From NCBI RefSeq assembly GCF_900112235.1, contig NZ_FOLH01000001.1:248001-312000 (forward strand): a DNA stretch of 64,000 bases, read 5' to 3'. The stretch comes from Marinospirillum celere. Its GTDB lineage: Bacteria > Pseudomonadota > Gammaproteobacteria > Pseudomonadales > Halomonadaceae. The notes beneath the pieces are model-generated. The model was not told the DNA's origin and did no database searches. It saw nothing but the letters and a program-made list of their open reading frames with translations. This document shows positions 8,805 through 20,801 of the stretch, one piece after another. Numbering within the stretch: position 1 is the first letter of the stretch; every line of letters starts with the position of its first letter. A program made the position numbers and the translations under genes.

Positions 8805-9482
8805 ATGGATTTACATGGTTTTGGGCACCTGCTGCTAGCGGGAACCTGGGTCACCCTTAAACTGGCTTTTGTCAGCTTGTTTTTTGGGTTGGTCCTGGGG
8901 CTGTTAGGAGCGCTTGCCAAGCGCTCCTCTCTGGCTCCTCTACGCTGGCTGGCAACCACTTATACAACCTTGATGCGGGGTTTGCCAGAGTTGTTGTTGG
9001 TACTGATCATCTATTTTGGTACCACTGAGCTTTTGCTACACCTGTTTGATATTTACGTTGAGGTGAGTGCCTTTGCAGCAGGTGTTGCTGCACTCTCGAT
9101 TGCCTTTGGGGCCTATGCAACTGAAGTCTTTCGTGGTGCGCTTCAAGAATTGCCCAAGGGCCAAATAGAAGCAGCTCAGGCTTTGGGAATGAAGCCTTTT
9201 AAGATCTTCTGGTTGGTGATGTTGCCACAGCTTTGGCGTTTGGCCTTGCCCGGCCTGGGCAATTTGTTCCTGGTGCTGCTAAAAGATACCGCCCTGGTCT
9301 CAGTGATTGGCCTTAATGATTTGATGCGCCAAGCTTATGTGGCTGCAGGCTTCACCAAACTGCCCTTTACCTTTTACATGGCTGCTGCAGGTATTTACCT
9401 GGTGTTAACCATTATCTTTATGCAGCTTCTGCGCTTGATGGAACAGCGTGCTAACCGGGGTTACCTTGAGGGAGGCCGCTGA
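8805..9482 (+). CDS. Amino-acid ABC transporter permease (HisQ/ArtQ type)
   Basis: This is one of two inner-membrane permeases of the importer. It has about five helices and the EAA coupling loop (GALQELPKGQIEAAQALGM) that docks to the ATPase. It begins with the family pattern GTWVTLKLAFVSLFFG. The 225-aa length is normal. The TGA stop shares its last base with the ATG of the next permease, so the two are translationally coupled and likely form a heterodimer. Confidence 0.93.
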   Translation: MDLHGFGHLLLAGTWVTLKLAFVSLFFGLVLGLLGALAKRSSLAPLRWLATTYTTLMRGLPELLLVLIIYFGTTELLLHLFDIYVEVSAFAAGVAALSIAFGAYATEVFRGALQELPKGQIEAAQALGMKPFKIFWLVMLPQLWRLALPGLGNLFLVLLKDTALVSVIGLNDLMRQAYVAAGFTKLPFTFYMAAAGIYLVLTIIFMQLLRLMEQRANRGYLEGGR

Positions 9483-10291
9483 TGGATTGGATTTACGATT
9501 TATCCACCTGGTTGCAGGGAATGACGGCAGGCGCTGAACCCTGGAACTCCTATGCCCGTTATTTACCTCAGCTCTTGCAGGGTGTTTGGGTTACCCTCCA
9601 ATTGGTGGTGCTCTCTGGTGTGGTTGGCATTCTTTTGGCGGTTCCCTTGGCGCTTATGCGGGTCTCCAAAAATCCTTGGATCTGGGTGCTGCCCTACTGC
9701 TATATCTTCTTTTTTCGCGGCACGCCGCTGCTGGTGCAGATCTTCCTGGTCTACTATGGTCTTTCGCAATTCGAGGCCCTGCGCGAAATGGGCTGGATTT
9801 GGGATAGCGTGCTTTCTCAGGCCTATTGGTGCGCGATTATCACCTTTAGCCTGCATACCGCTGCCTATATTGCTGAGCTTTTTAGAGGAGCCATTCAATC
9901 AGTTCCCAAAGGCGAGATCGAAGCGGCAATGGCTTTGGGGCTGTCACGCCGACAGCAATATAAAAAAGTGATTCTGCCCCGCGCCTTTGGCATGATTCTG
10001 CCAGCTTATGGCAATGAAGTGATTCTGATGCTGAAAGGCAGCGCTCTGGCATCAACGATTACTCTATTGGATCTAATGGGGGCCACTCGTAATGTCATTG
10101 CTCGCACCTATATGAACCTGGAGTTTTTCCTACTGGCAGGCGTGCTTTATCTGTTAATTGCTGCTGTCTTTATCGGTTTCTTTCGTTTATTGGAAAACTG
10201 GTTTAATGCCCATCAGCATGCGACCCACTTATCAACGAGACAGCTTGATGTTCAGGTACAGGATGAACATCTCAAAGACACAGCTCGTTAA
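9482..10291 (+). CDS. Amino-acid ABC transporter permease (HisM/ArtM type)
   Basis: This is the second permease of the importer, 269 aa, with the same architecture and the EAA loop FRGAIQSVPKGEIEAAMALG. The motif RYLPQLLQGVWVTLQL opens the first helix, and FFFRGTPLLVQIFLVYYG is the highly conserved segment of HisM-like subunits. It overlaps the previous permease by one base. A hydrophilic tail of about 30 residues follows the last helix. Confidence 0.93.
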   Translation: MDWIYDLSTWLQGMTAGAEPWNSYARYLPQLLQGVWVTLQLVVLSGVVGILLAVPLALMRVSKNPWIWVLPYCYIFFFRGTPLLVQIFLVYYGLSQFEALREMGWIWDSVLSQAYWCAIITFSLHTAAYIAELFRGAIQSVPKGEIEAAMALGLSRRQQYKKVILPRAFGMILPAYGNEVILMLKGSALASTITLLDLMGATRNVIARTYMNLEFFLLAGVLYLLIAAVFIGFFRLLENWFNAHQHATHLSTRQLDVQVQDEHLKDTAR

Positions 10292-10314
10292 CTGTTTTAA
10301 TTAAAGGAACACTG

Positions 10315-10794
10315 ATGTTTGATATCTTCCAAGCAGACTTAAGCCAGGCTCATCAGGCGCAAGCCCTGGTTGACCTGATGGATGAATATGCGCGTCACCC
10401 CATGGGGCAGGGCAAGCCCCTGGATGCAGCAATCAAGCAGCAGCTACCCCAGGCTTTGCAGGCTAGGACAGATAGCTTTCACGTCTTGGCTTTTGATGGC
10501 CAGCGGCCCGTTGGCCTGGTGAATTGTTTTGAAGGCTTCTCGACTTTTGCCTGTAAGCCACTAGTGAATATTCATGATGTGATTATCACCGCAGCTTATC
10601 GGGGACAGGGGCTGACCCGCCAGCTGTTTGCCAAGGTTGAAGAGCTTGCCCGTGAGCGGGGTTGCTGTAAGCTGACCCTGGAAGTTTTGGAGGGTAACCA
10701 GCAAGCCAAAAAAGCCTATCAGGCCCTGGGCTTTGCGGGCTATCAGTTGGACCCTGAAATGGGCCAGGCGCTCTTCTGGGAAAAGAAGCTGTAA
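10315..10794 (+). CDS. GNAT family N-acetyltransferase
   Basis: This 159-aa protein has the GNAT acetyl-CoA pocket: the beta4 strand and P-loop HDVIITAAYRGQGLTRQL (motif A, RGQGLT at about residues 101-106) and motif B-like EGNQQAKKAYQALGFAGY near the C-terminus. The acceptor is unknown. It starts 24 bp after the permease gene with a good AAGGAA site, so it is probably the last gene of the transporter operon. Its product might modify an imported amine or amino acid, but that is inference. It converges on tlyA with only six bases between the stops. Confidence 0.88.
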   Translation: MFDIFQADLSQAHQAQALVDLMDEYARHPMGQGKPLDAAIKQQLPQALQARTDSFHVLAFDGQRPVGLVNCFEGFSTFACKPLVNIHDVIITAAYRGQGLTRQLFAKVEELARERGCCKLTLEVLEGNQQAKKAYQALGFAGYQLDPEMGQALFWEKKL

Positions 10795-10800
10795 TGGGTG

Positions 10801-11562
10801 TTAGCTTCTTTTCTGGGCAGCCACCAGAAATTCCTGGTTGCCATCACCACCCTTGATAGGGCTGGTAATCCAGGTTTTTACTTCCAGGCCCAACTCTTCT
10901 AGCTGGCTACAGATTTTTTGCTCGACTTCTTTATAGAGTGAAGGGTCACGCACGATTCCTTTTTTGCCTACCTTTTCTTTACCTACCTCAAACTGAGGTT
11001 TAACCAAACTCATCAGCCAGCCTCCTTCTTTGAGTAAGACGGGCAGCTGGGGGAGGATCAGGGTTTGGGATATAAAAGAAACATCCATCACCAGTAAGTC
11101 ATAAAGGGCAGGAAACCCTTGGTCACTTAAATGGGTTGGCTCCAGATAGCGGGCGTTTACTTTTTCCAGGCAAGTAATACGCTGGTCATCCTTAAGGCTT
11201 GGGTGCAGCTGCTGTTGGCCGACATCCAGGCCAACAACCTGGCTTGCTCCAGCCTGAAGCACACAGTCGGTAAACCCACCCGTAGACTGGCCAATATCTA
11301 ATACCTGCCAGCCGCTGATATCCAAACCCGTTTTTAGCAGTAAGGCCTCCAATTTCAAAGCACCCCGGGCAACATAACGATCTTCATCACTAGGCGTTAC
11401 CTCCAAGCGGCTGTCTTCCGGTAATTTTAAACCTGGCTTGCTCACCGACTGCCAATCACCGTTTTTGAATAGACGAACCCGGCCCTTTTCCAGCATCTGC
11501 TGAGCTTGAGTGCGAGTGGAGGCCAGTTGTTGGGTGACCAGGAGGAGATCAAGGCGCTGCAT
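10801..11562 (-). CDS. tlyA: TlyA family rRNA (cytidine-2'-O)-methyltransferase
   Basis: An N-terminal S4 RNA-binding domain (residues about 1-60, RLDLLLVTQQLASTRTQAQQML) is fused to an FtsJ-like Rossmann methyltransferase. The SAM site reads VLDIGQSTGGFTDCVLQAGA, and the K-D-K-E tetrad can be placed at ARGALKLE, DIGQSTGG, SLVKPQFE and GNQEFLVA. TlyA proteins 2'-O-methylate 16S and/or 23S rRNA; 'hemolysin A' is an older name. At 253 aa it is a short-form enzyme. Its ribosome-binding sequence (CAGAGG) lies within the end of the MITE-like element at 11568-11711. Confidence 0.92.
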   Translation of the reverse strand: MQRLDLLLVTQQLASTRTQAQQMLEKGRVRLFKNGDWQSVSKPGLKLPEDSRLEVTPSDEDRYVARGALKLEALLLKTGLDISGWQVLDIGQSTGGFTDCVLQAGASQVVGLDVGQQQLHPSLKDDQRITCLEKVNARYLEPTHLSDQGFPALYDLLVMDVSFISQTLILPQLPVLLKEGGWLMSLVKPQFEVGKEKVGKKGIVRDPSLYKEVEQKICSQLEELGLEVKTWITSPIKGGDGNQEFLVAAQKRS

Positions 11563-11567
11563 AAATA

Positions 11568-11711
11568 AAGTAACCTCTGATTAACTATTGCGCTTGGTGA
11601 TGCTGCGTTAATATTGCTCTCAAAATGCTCATTTACCCCTTGTAAACTCCGCTTTTTCGATCAATCTTGCCTTGCCTGACCTGCGCTCATAACGTTGATC
11701 AGAGGCTACTT
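11568..11711. repeat. MITE-like element with 18-bp terminal inverted repeats
   Basis: The left end AAGTAACCTCTGATTAAC (11568-11585) and the reverse complement of the right end (11694-11711) match at 16 of 18 positions. The 108 bp between contain a small inner palindrome (TTTAC-CCCTT-GTAAA) and no reading frame. The inner text, with AATGCTCATTTAC and GTAAACTCCGC, resembles short repeats I remember from genomes of marine gammaproteobacteria; that is memory, not a search result. The element has size and structure typical of a non-autonomous miniature transposable element. It lies between tlyA and the SRP RNA gene. Confidence 0.55.
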
Positions 11712-11777
11712 ATGTCATGTTATTTTGCAGTATACCCCAGCAAGCCCTTGTATTGGCTTTAAAATTGTCTGCTTCTC

Positions 11778-11806
11778 TTGCCTGGAAGCCAAGTGGCTGG
11801 TAGTAT
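11778..11806 (+). promoter_or_regulatory. Predicted promoter of the SRP RNA gene
   Basis: TTGCCT (11778-11783), a 17-bp spacer and TAGTAT (11801-11806) are followed by a GC-rich discriminator (GCGTCCCGC). A transcript starting near 11813 would have a 5' extension of about 30 bases ahead of mature 4.5S RNA, similar to the RNase P-processed precursor known in E. coli. Confidence 0.55.
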
Positions 11807-11842
11807 GCGTCCCGCAGTTAAGGATTCTACTTGCTGTTTTGT

Positions 11843-11953
11843 GGTGGCCCCTGTTGGTCCTCCCGCAACACGAAATCATGAACCCCGCCAGGCCCGGAAG
11901 GGAGCAACGGTAGTGATGGATGTGTGTGCCGGGATGTGGCTGGCAGGGGCCAT
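11843..11953 (+). ncRNA. ffs: Signal recognition particle 4.5S RNA
   Basis: The ends pair as one long hairpin (TGGCCCCTG with CAGGGGCCA). The distal part has the conserved bacterial SRP core: GTTGGTCCTCCCGCAAC on the 5' side, the GGAAGGGAGCA tetraloop region (AGGCCCGGAAGGGAGCAACGG, read in two parts) and GTGTGCCGGGATGTGGCTGG on the 3' side. Size of about 111 bases matches E. coli 4.5S RNA (114). It binds Ffh to target membrane proteins. Exact ends are estimated from pairing. Confidence 0.95.
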
Positions 11954-12084
11954 CTCCATTTCTGGCCTTCGATTTTCCCGCTTGTCTTTAATACTTCCTG
12001 TTGTTTTCCAGCCTGTCAGTTTGTTTATAAATTGATTTCTATCAGCAAATGCAAAATCCCAATCGCTTCGATGCAAGAGTTCAA

Positions 12085-12114
12085 TTGTGTAGTTTCCTCA
12101 AAGTCTTCTATAAC
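12085..12114 (+). promoter_or_regulatory. Possible katG promoter
   Basis: TTGTGT (12085-12090) and TATAAC (12109-12114) are separated by 18 bp and lie about 75 bp upstream of the katG start. The area is AT-rich, with ATAG/CTAT-like tetramers nearby. I could not assemble a convincing OxyR site with correct spacing, so peroxide control is only expected from the family. The rest of 11954-12188 holds no gene that I can see. Confidence 0.4.
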
Positions 12115-12185
12115 TATGACTAGTACTTGAAAGAAGTTGGAAATTTTTTTCGTTGCTTTGACAACACTAGAGGCGTAAGGAGTAG

Positions 12186-14411
<2,226 letters not shown>

Positions 14412-14443
14412 TTCAGGTAATCACTAAGTCGTTAAGCTAAATG

Positions 14444-14479
14444 ACAGCGGCATTCCACGAGGAGTGCCGCTGTTTTTTT
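14444..14479 (+). terminator. Intrinsic terminator of katG
   Basis: A 13-bp stem (ACAGCGGCATTCC / GGAGTGCCGCTGT with one G-U pair) and a 4-base loop are followed by a run of seven or more T. It begins 32 bases after the katG stop codon and ends just ahead of the pxpA ribosome-binding site. Confidence 0.9.
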
Positions 14480-14502
14480 ATGATCGGGTTTTGGAGGAAG
14501 GC

Positions 14503-15258
14503 ATGGCTTTTTTAAAGCTCAATGCGGATATGGGGGAAAGCTTTGGTGCCTGGGTGATGGGGCAGGATGACAAGGTGATGCCCTTTGTGGACTTGGCTAA
14601 TATCGCCTGTGGTTTCCATGCCTCTGACCCTCAGGTGATGCGTAAAACCGTGCGCCTGGCCAAGCAACACGGGGTGCAGGTCGGTGCTCATCCTTCCTAT
14701 CCGGATTTGGTGGGTTTCGGGCGTCGCTCCCTGGCTTGTAGTCCAGAAGAAATTGAAAACCTGGTGCTTTATCAGGTGGGTGCTCTTCACGCTTTTTGTC
14801 AGGCAGAGGGTGTTTCCTTGGCTTATATCAAACCCCATGGCGCGCTTTATAACGACATGGTTCGTGATCCTCAGATTTTTATGGCCGTTTTGAAGGCCGT
14901 TCGTGCCTGGGATCAGGATTTGCCATTAATGACCTTGGCGACTCGGGATACTTCCCAAGCCAGTGCCCTGGCAGAGGAGGCCGGGGTGACTCTTTGGTTT
15001 GAGGCCTTTGCAGATCGGGCCTATGATGCTGAGGGCTTTTTGGTTTCCCGCAGGGAGCCCGGAGCCGTTCACCAGGATGCCGATAAGATTCTTGCACAAG
15101 CACGCTGCCTGACCTTGGGTGAACCCCTGACCACTTTGGATGGAAGTTCCTTGACTTTGGCCGCTGATACCCTCTGTGTGCATGGTGACAATGATGAATC
15201 CATTGCAGCAGTCAAAGCGATACGCCAACTTTTGGATGATTTGGAAGAGCAAGCATGA
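14503..15258 (+). CDS. pxpA: 5-oxoprolinase subunit A (LamB/YcsF family)
   Basis: PxpA works with PxpB and PxpC in the ATP-dependent opening of 5-oxoproline (pyroglutamate) to glutamate. The N-terminus [12 protein letters not shown] is the family hallmark, followed by [27 protein letters not shown] and [10 protein letters not shown]. The frame extends upstream to a GTG inside the katG terminator. I chose the ATG at 14503 because it has a TTGGAGGAAG site and gives 251 aa, near the usual length. Its stop overlaps pxpB (ATGA). Confidence 0.95.
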   Translation: MAFLKLNADMGESFGAWVMGQDDKVMPFVDLANIACGFHASDPQVMRKTVRLAKQHGVQVGAHPSYPDLVGFGRRSLACSPEEIENLVLYQVGALHAFCQAEGVSLAYIKPHGALYNDMVRDPQIFMAVLKAVRAWDQDLPLMTLATRDTSQASALAEEAGVTLWFEAFADRAYDAEGFLVSRREPGAVHQDADKILAQARCLTLGEPLTTLDGSSLTLAADTLCVHGDNDESIAAVKAIRQLLDDLEEQA

Positions 15259-15977
15259 GCCAGGGGTTTTTGCCAAGGATAGAGGCCTCAGGTCTGGATG
15301 CCTGGATGCTGCGTCTGTTTGATCAAATTGATGAAAGCAATCTAGCCTGGTTAACGGCCCTGACTCGCCAATGTGAGCAGCAATTGGGCTCTGCTCTGGT
15401 TGATCTGGTGCCTTCCTACACCACCTTGCTCGTGGTTTTTGATCCTTTGCAAATGGATCCTGATCAGGCCTACCAGCAACTTCATCAGCTCCTGGAAAAC
15501 TTGCAACCAGATTCAGCTGCCATCCAGGGGCGCTTGCATGAATTACCTACCTGGTATGACGAATCCGTAGGCCCTGATTTGAAGCGCGTTGCTGATAAAA
15601 CCGGGAAAACTCTGGAAGAAGTGGTTGCGCTCCATACGGGCACTGAATATCAGGTTTTTGCCCTGGGTTTTGCACCAGGGTTTGCTTTTATGGGCTTGGT
15701 TGCTCCTGATCTTGAATGCCCGCGTTTGGATACACCCAGGCAGCGGGTGCCTGCTGGGAGTGTGGCCTTGACCGGACGTCAGACAGCGGCCTATCCGGCG
15801 GTAACTCCGGGAGGTTGGAATTTGATTGGGCGTACCTCGGCTTCTTTATTCGATCCGCAGCGAGAAGAGTTCAGCCTTCTACAGGTTGGCGATAGAGTGC
15901 GTTTTTTGGCCGTAGACCGTCAGACCTTTGTTTCTGAAGGCGGCGACCCTGCACCTGCCGAGGTGGAGTCCTTATGA
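15255..15977 (+). CDS. pxpB: 5-oxoprolinase subunit B (allophanate hydrolase subunit 1-like)
   Basis: This 240-aa protein has the carboxyltransferase subunit C/D fold. Family motifs are [13 protein letters not shown] (about residues 137-149), [12 protein letters not shown] and [11 protein letters not shown]. It forms a complex with PxpC. ATGA overlaps at both ends (with pxpA and pxpC) show strong translational coupling. The first 30 residues are somewhat longer than in E. coli YbgJ. Confidence 0.94.
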   Translation: MSQGFLPRIEASGLDAWMLRLFDQIDESNLAWLTALTRQCEQQLGSALVDLVPSYTTLLVVFDPLQMDPDQAYQQLHQLLENLQPDSAAIQGRLHELPTWYDESVGPDLKRVADKTGKTLEEVVALHTGTEYQVFALGFAPGFAFMGLVAPDLECPRLDTPRQRVPAGSVALTGRQTAAYPAVTPGGWNLIGRTSASLFDPQREEFSLLQVGDRVRFLAVDRQTFVSEGGDPAPAEVESL

Positions 15978-16906
15978 TTTCAAAAGGCTTCAAGGTTCTG
16001 CAGGCAGGCCCTTTGGCGCTCTTGCAGGATGCAGGGCGCTTTGGTGTCAGGCGACAAGGAGTGACTCAGGGTGGCCCGGCTGATCTGCATGCCTGGGCTT
16101 GGGCTAATTGGCTGGTTGGCAATCCCTGGGGAACGGCTGCCCTGGAAATAACATTGGGTGGTTTATCCCTGCAAGCAGAGACGCAGATGACAGTGGCTGT
16201 TGCTGGGGCTGATTTAGCGGCTACTCTGGATGATCAGCCTCTACCTCTTTGGCAAACGCTAAGGCTTGAAGCCGGTCAAAAATTACATTTCAAGCAGCCT
16301 GTTCAAGGCTTGCGTGCCTACTTGGCCGTTGCTGGTGGCTGGGCTGCCAAGCCTGTTTTGGGCAGTGTGGCGACCGTGGTCAGAGAGGGTTTGGGTGGTT
16401 TTGATGGTCAGGGTAAACGCCTGGAAACAGGTGACTGCTTGCCCATTCAATCAGCCAAACAGCCCTTTGAGCAACGCCAAGTAGATGCCAGTCAGCGTCC
16501 TGATTATTCTGGATTACAACGACTGCAAGTATTGCCCGGAGCGCAAATTGCTGAGTTTCATGGTCGCAGCCTGTTTGATGCTTTTAACCAAGAGTGGACG
16601 CTGGATCAAAGGGCTGATCGTATGGGAGTCCGGTTACTGGGACCTCGCCTGACTTGCCGGTTGGGCGCGATGGTTTCTGAGGGAATTTCTTTGGGAACTG
16701 TGCAAGTACCTCCTGATGGTCAGCCGCTGGTTCTGCTCAATGATCGCCAAACCATTGGTGGCTATCCGCGTTTGGGAAATCTGACGCCTTTGGCTGCTTC
16801 GCGCTTGGCCCAATGCCTTCCAGGGCAAAAGGTGCGTTTCCAGGCTCAGGGTCGAGGGGCAGCCTTGCGTGAATATCAGGCATTTCGTTTTTCAGTTCTG
16901 GGTTAG
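15974..16906 (+). CDS. pxpC: 5-oxoprolinase subunit C (biotin-dependent carboxyltransferase-like)
   Basis: PxpC pairs with PxpB in the 5-oxoprolinase complex. The 310-aa sequence opens with FKVLQAGPLALLQDAGRFG, then VTQGGPADLHAWAWAN, and ends with SEGISLGTVQVPPDGQP and RQTIGGYPRLG, all typical of this family. It is the last gene of the pxp operon, 58 bp before dnaX. That gap has no obvious terminator, so some readthrough into dnaX is possible. Confidence 0.94.
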   Translation: MISKGFKVLQAGPLALLQDAGRFGVRRQGVTQGGPADLHAWAWANWLVGNPWGTAALEITLGGLSLQAETQMTVAVAGADLAATLDDQPLPLWQTLRLEAGQKLHFKQPVQGLRAYLAVAGGWAAKPVLGSVATVVREGLGGFDGQGKRLETGDCLPIQSAKQPFEQRQVDASQRPDYSGLQRLQVLPGAQIAEFHGRSLFDAFNQEWTLDQRADRMGVRLLGPRLTCRLGAMVSEGISLGTVQVPPDGQPLVLLNDRQTIGGYPRLGNLTPLAASRLAQCLPGQKVRFQAQGRGAALREYQAFRFSVLG

Positions 16907-16964
16907 CTTCGTGTTATCCTAGGCCCTTTAATTCATCTTTTTTGAGCGGTCCCGGAACCTATCC

Positions 16965-18689
16965 ATGAGCTATCAGGTGCTGGCGCGTAAATGGCGTCCC
17001 AAGAATTTCCATGAATTAATCGGCCAGGATCACGTTAGTAAAGCGCTGATTAATGCTCTGGATACCGATCGCCTGCATCATGCCTACTTGTTTACCGGCA
17101 CGCGGGGTGTGGGTAAAACAACCCTGGCACGGATTCTTGCCAAGTGTCTGAATTGTGATGAAGGCATTACCAGTCAGCCTTGTGGGGTTTGCTCTTCCTG
17201 CCTGGAAATAGATGCAGGTCGCTTTGTTGATTTGATCGAAGTGGACGCAGCCAGCCGAACCAAAGTGGAAGACACCCGGGAGCTTTTGGACAATGTTCAA
17301 TACTCCCCCAGTCGGGGCCGCTTTAAGGTCTATCTGATTGACGAAGTGCACATGCTGTCTACGCATAGTTTCAATGCACTACTGAAAACCTTGGAAGAGC
17401 CACCGCCCCATGTGAAGTTTCTGCTGGCAACGACTGATCCGCAAAAACTTCCGGTTACCGTTTTATCGCGTTGCTTGCAGTTCCAGCTTAAAAATATGCC
17501 ACCTGAGCGAGTGGTTGAACACTTGCAGAATATTCTTCAGCAGGAAGGCGTAAGCTTTGAAGAGGCTGCTCTCTGGTTGCTGGGGCGGGCTGCGGATGGT
17601 TCTATGCGTGATGCTTTAAGTTTGACCGACCAGGCAGTAGCCTATGGCCAAGGTCAATTGCAAGCCGCTCAGGTTGCGGAAATGCTGGGTGTTCTGGATC
17701 ACCGGCATATCTTTGATTTACTGGAAGCACTGATTGCGCAGGATGCCCAGCGATTAATGCAGGTGGTTGCCGGCTTAGCTGAACAGGCACCAGATTTCGC
17801 GGCGGTGCTTCAGGAGCTGTCCAGTCAATTGCATCGTTTGACTTTGGCTCAGGTCGTGCCTGAAGCCCTGCCTGCAGATACTCTGCAGCGTGAACAGCTG
17901 CTGACTCTGGCCAATCAAGCATCAGCGGAAGAAATCCAGCTCTTCTACCAGGTGGCGATTGAAGGCAGGCGAGATCTTTCCCTGGCACCTGATCCACGCA
18001 CAGGTTTGGAGATGACCTTGCTGCGGATGCTGGCTTTCAGACCCTTGGGTGTTCCTGAGTTACCGGAACAGGACCTGAGTGCACCGCCCCCAAAGTCGCC
18101 ACCCCCTGAAACTGCTGTGGCCGCTGAGCCCAGTGTTCAGGGGGAGGAAGCAGTCCTAGCCACTCAGCAGCAGGAACAAGAACCTGCTCCCTGGGAAGAC
18201 AACCCAGTGGTGGAAGAGCATCCAGAAGCCCCAGTGCTGACCGAGGCTTCAGAGCCTTCGGCCTCACCGGAAGCTTTGCGCAATAATGAGGATTGGCTAG
18301 CGCTTTTCCCAGCCTTGGAGCTAAGTGGCTATTCCGGCTCTCAGGCCCGCAATCTTTGCTTGGAAAAGCGGGAGGGTGAACGTTTGGTCTTTGTTGCCAG
18401 TCCCCAGGCCATGTCTCTGGTGGATGCTGGTTTTAAGCAGTTGCTGCAAGAGCGCTTGATGCAGTTGCTCGGCTTTGAGCCCCAGTTGGTTTTTGAGGCC
18501 AGAGAAAATCTTGCTTTGGATAACATCGGTCAGCGCCGTGAACGACTACGCTATGAAGAACAGCAAGCGGTTTTCCAGCAATTGGATCAGCATCCCCAGG
18601 TGCAAGAACTGAAACGTCATTTTGGCGCCCAACTTGATCCGGGCAGCGTTGTCTCAGCAGCAGCTTTGCAGGAAAATAGACAACATTGA
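16965..18689 (+). CDS. dnaX: DNA polymerase III subunit tau (gamma/tau)
   Basis: This is the clamp-loader ATPase subunit. It starts [19 protein letters not shown] and carries Walker [10 protein letters not shown], a four-cysteine zinc module (CLNC with CGVCSSC), Walker B/DExx [10 protein letters not shown] and sensor 1 ([18 protein letters not shown]). A Pro/Glu-rich linker (about residues 370-440) leads to the C-terminal tau region. The 574-aa length is shorter than E. coli tau. I found no AAAAAAG slippery heptamer in the linker region, so a frameshifted gamma form is not predicted from sequence. It is the first gene of a six-gene operon. Confidence 0.97.
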   Translation: MSYQVLARKWRPKNFHELIGQDHVSKALINALDTDRLHHAYLFTGTRGVGKTTLARILAKCLNCDEGITSQPCGVCSSCLEIDAGRFVDLIEVDAASRTKVEDTRELLDNVQYSPSRGRFKVYLIDEVHMLSTHSFNALLKTLEEPPPHVKFLLATTDPQKLPVTVLSRCLQFQLKNMPPERVVEHLQNILQQEGVSFEEAALWLLGRAADGSMRDALSLTDQAVAYGQGQLQAAQVAEMLGVLDHRHIFDLLEALIAQDAQRLMQVVAGLAEQAPDFAAVLQELSSQLHRLTLAQVVPEALPADTLQREQLLTLANQASAEEIQLFYQVAIEGRRDLSLAPDPRTGLEMTLLRMLAFRPLGVPELPEQDLSAPPPKSPPPETAVAAEPSVQGEEAVLATQQQEQEPAPWEDNPVVEEHPEAPVLTEASEPSASPEALRNNEDWLALFPALELSGYSGSQARNLCLEKREGERLVFVASPQAMSLVDAGFKQLLQERLMQLLGFEPQLVFEARENLALDNIGQRRERLRYEEQQAVFQQLDQHPQVQELKRHFGAQLDPGSVVSAAALQENRQH

Positions 18690-18714
18690 ATTTAACAGAT
18701 ACAGGAGACAGAAA

Positions 18715-19047
18715 ATGTTTAAAGGTATGGGTGATATGGGCAATATGATGAAGCAAGCCCAGGAAATGCAGGAAAAAATGCAAAAGCTGCAAGAAGAAGC
18801 AGCCAATGCTACGGCAACCGGCGAATCCGGAGCAGGTATGGTCAAGGTCACTATGACTGGGCGCCATGATGTTCGTAAAGTGGAGTTGGACCCTTCCTTG
18901 ATGGAAGAAGACAAGGAAATGTTGGAAGATCTGCTTGCTGCTGCGGTCAATGATGCTGTGCGCAAAGTCGAGCAAGCCAGCCAGGAAAAAATGAAAGAGC
19001 TGACGGCAGGTATTCCCTTGCCGCCTGGCTTCAAAATGCCGTTTTAA
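18715..19047 (+). CDS. ybaB: YbaB/EbfC nucleoid-associated protein
   Basis: This small DNA-binding protein of 110 aa starts [19 protein letters not shown], with the Met/Gln-rich helix typical of YbaB, followed by [19 protein letters not shown] and a C-terminal helix. The frame extends upstream into the dnaX 3' end, but the ATG at 18715 with its ACAGGAGACAG site gives the family length. It sits between dnaX and recR, as in most gammaproteobacteria. Confidence 0.96.
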   Translation: MFKGMGDMGNMMKQAQEMQEKMQKLQEEAANATATGESGAGMVKVTMTGRHDVRKVELDPSLMEEDKEMLEDLLAAAVNDAVRKVEQASQEKMKELTAGIPLPPGFKMPF

Positions 19048-19056
19048 GACTGACTC

Positions 19057-19671
19057 ATGCAATTCAGCCCCCTGATAGAAGAAATGATCCAGGCTCTACG
19101 CTGCCTTCCCGGCGTAGGGCCAAAAAGTGCTCAACGCATGGCCATGTACCTCTTGGAAAGAGATCGCAAGGGTGGGGAAACGCTTGCCAATACCCTGAGT
19201 CGTGCCATGGCTGAAGTGGGGCACTGTGAAAGTTGCCGTACTCTCACTGAAGAAAAACTCTGCCGTGTTTGTGCCAGTGGTAAGCGCAATCATTCAGTTG
19301 TTTGTGTGGTGGAAACACCAGCCGATATGCTGGCTCTTGAGCAAACCGGTGCCTATGATGGCCGCTATTTCGTCCTGCTTGGACACCTCTCACCTTTGGA
19401 AGGCATAGGCCCGGATGATTTGGGATTTGATGAACTCCTGCAAAAACTCAAGGACGAACCTGTGGAAGAAGTGATTCTCGCAACCAACCCGACCCTGGAA
19501 GGGGAGACGACGGCTCAGTATCTGGTTGAGTTGCTGGCTCCTTTGGATGTCAAAGTGACTCACTTGGCCCAGGGCATTCCTCTGGGTGGTGAGCTGGAAT
19601 ACCTGGATGGTGGAACCCTGTCGCGTGCTTTTGCGGGACGTCGGGGCTTTGATCAGGAGGCTTCTTCATGA
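19057..19671 (+). CDS. recR: Recombination mediator RecR
   Basis: RecR acts with RecF/RecO to load RecA on gapped DNA. The N-terminal helix-hairpin-helix ([20 protein letters not shown]), the C4 zinc finger (CESC and CRVC), the Toprim domain starting [15 protein letters not shown] and the C-terminal [14 protein letters not shown]-like motif ([14 protein letters not shown]) are all present. At 204 aa it is close to the typical 200. It overlaps rnd by four bases (ATGA). Confidence 0.97.
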   Translation: MQFSPLIEEMIQALRCLPGVGPKSAQRMAMYLLERDRKGGETLANTLSRAMAEVGHCESCRTLTEEKLCRVCASGKRNHSVVCVVETPADMLALEQTGAYDGRYFVLLGHLSPLEGIGPDDLGFDELLQKLKDEPVEEVILATNPTLEGETTAQYLVELLAPLDVKVTHLAQGIPLGGELEYLDGGTLSRAFAGRRGFDQEASS

Positions 19672-20801
19672 CCTCAACACCCGGCCTGCCCCATATCTGG
19701 GTTGATCAGGACACGCAGTTGGCAGAACTCTGTGAGCACTGGCAGACAGCGGATGAGCTGGCGATGGACACGGAGTTCATACGTACTGATACCTTCTTCC
19801 CGCGCCCAGCTCTTTTTCAAATTGGGGATGGTGCCGCCTGCTATCTTTTAGATGTGCTGGCACTCACTAACCTGGAGCCCCTTAAAAAGCTCTTGTCAGT
19901 TGGGCCTTTAAAGGTTTTTCACAGTTGTTCCGAAGACCTGGAAATGCTGAATCATTGGCTGGGTGTTTTGCCTCAACCGATGGTGGATACCCAGCTGGCA
20001 GCAGGTTTTGCACTTAAAGATGCCGGTAAAGGCTACCAGCGACTGGTTGAGGACTTGTTAGGTATTCATCTGGAGAAGGGTGAAACACGTTCCGACTGGT
20101 TGCAAAGGCCTTTAACTCCCGCTCAGGAAAAATATGCTGCTCAGGATGTTGAGTATCTTTTACCCCTCTGGCAGGAATTGAAAAAACGCCTGCAAGATCA
20201 GGGCTGGCTGGATGCAGTTTTGGAAGAAAGCCAATGGCAGGTTAGTGAAGTGGCTACTCAGGAAAGTGGCCAATCCTGGTTGCGCCTTAAACAAGCCTGG
20301 CAACTGGATGCGCGTCAACTGGCTATTCTGCAAGCTCTTGCCGACTGGCGCGAAGAAACTGCGCGTACCCGTGACCGCCCACGCAACAGGGTTGCCAGTG
20401 ATGTGCTTCTACAAGCCTTGGCCAGCAAGGAACCCAGTCATCCGGCAGCCATGACTGGCTTGCCCGAAGCTTCACCTGGCTGGATCAAGCGCTATGCACA
20501 AGAAGTGCTGCCCATTATTGCTGAAGCGGGTAAGATCGAAGAGGCTGCTTGGCCGGAAACCCGCATTTCACCGCTTAGCAGGGAATATAAACAGACTCGA
20601 AAACAGCTGCGTCAAGCGCTTGCTGAGCAAGCCGAAAAACTCGATGTGCCCCAGGAATTGTTAGCCAGACGCAAGCAACAAGATGCTTGGTTGCACGAGC
20701 TTTTGAAAGAGCGCAAACCTGAGTTGCCGGCTGGTTATCCAGCCTGGAAGCAGGGTGTGCTTCAGGAAGCTTTAAACTCCCTTAAGGTTGATGAATCATG
20801 A
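19668..20801 (+). CDS. rnd: Ribonuclease D
   Basis: RNase D is a 3'-5' exoribonuclease for tRNA and small stable RNA maturation. DEDD-family motifs are present: Exo [21 protein letters not shown] (D and E), Exo [13 protein letters not shown] and Exo [16 protein letters not shown]. The C-terminal half holds HRDC-like helical domains. Length of 377 aa is normal. It overlaps recR and ycgL by ATGA at either end, so the run recR-rnd-ycgL-ycgN is one translationally coupled unit. Confidence 0.95.
   Translation: MTSTPGLPHIWVDQDTQLAELCEHWQTADELAMDTEFIRTDTFFPRPALFQIGDGAACYLLDVLALTNLEPLKKLLSVGPLKVFHSCSEDLEMLNHWLGVLPQPMVDTQLAAGFALKDAGKGYQRLVEDLLGIHLEKGETRSDWLQRPLTPAQEKYAAQDVEYLLPLWQELKKRLQDQGWLDAVLEESQWQVSEVATQESGQSWLRLKQAWQLDARQLAILQALADWREETARTRDRPRNRVASDVLLQALASKEPSHPAAMTGLPEASPGWIKRYAQEVLPIIAEAGKIEEAAWPETRISPLSREYKQTRKQLRQALAEQAEKLDVPQELLARRKQQDAWLHELLKERKPELPAGYPAWKQGVLQEALNSLKVDES

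Noticed and set aside
11695-12130. Small frames over and around the SRP RNA gene
   Set aside because: The sequence is a structural RNA with a conserved core; these frames are incidental.
18070-18300. Programmed frameshift in dnaX giving a gamma subunit
   Set aside because: No AAAAAAG or similar slippery heptamer is visible in the linker region.
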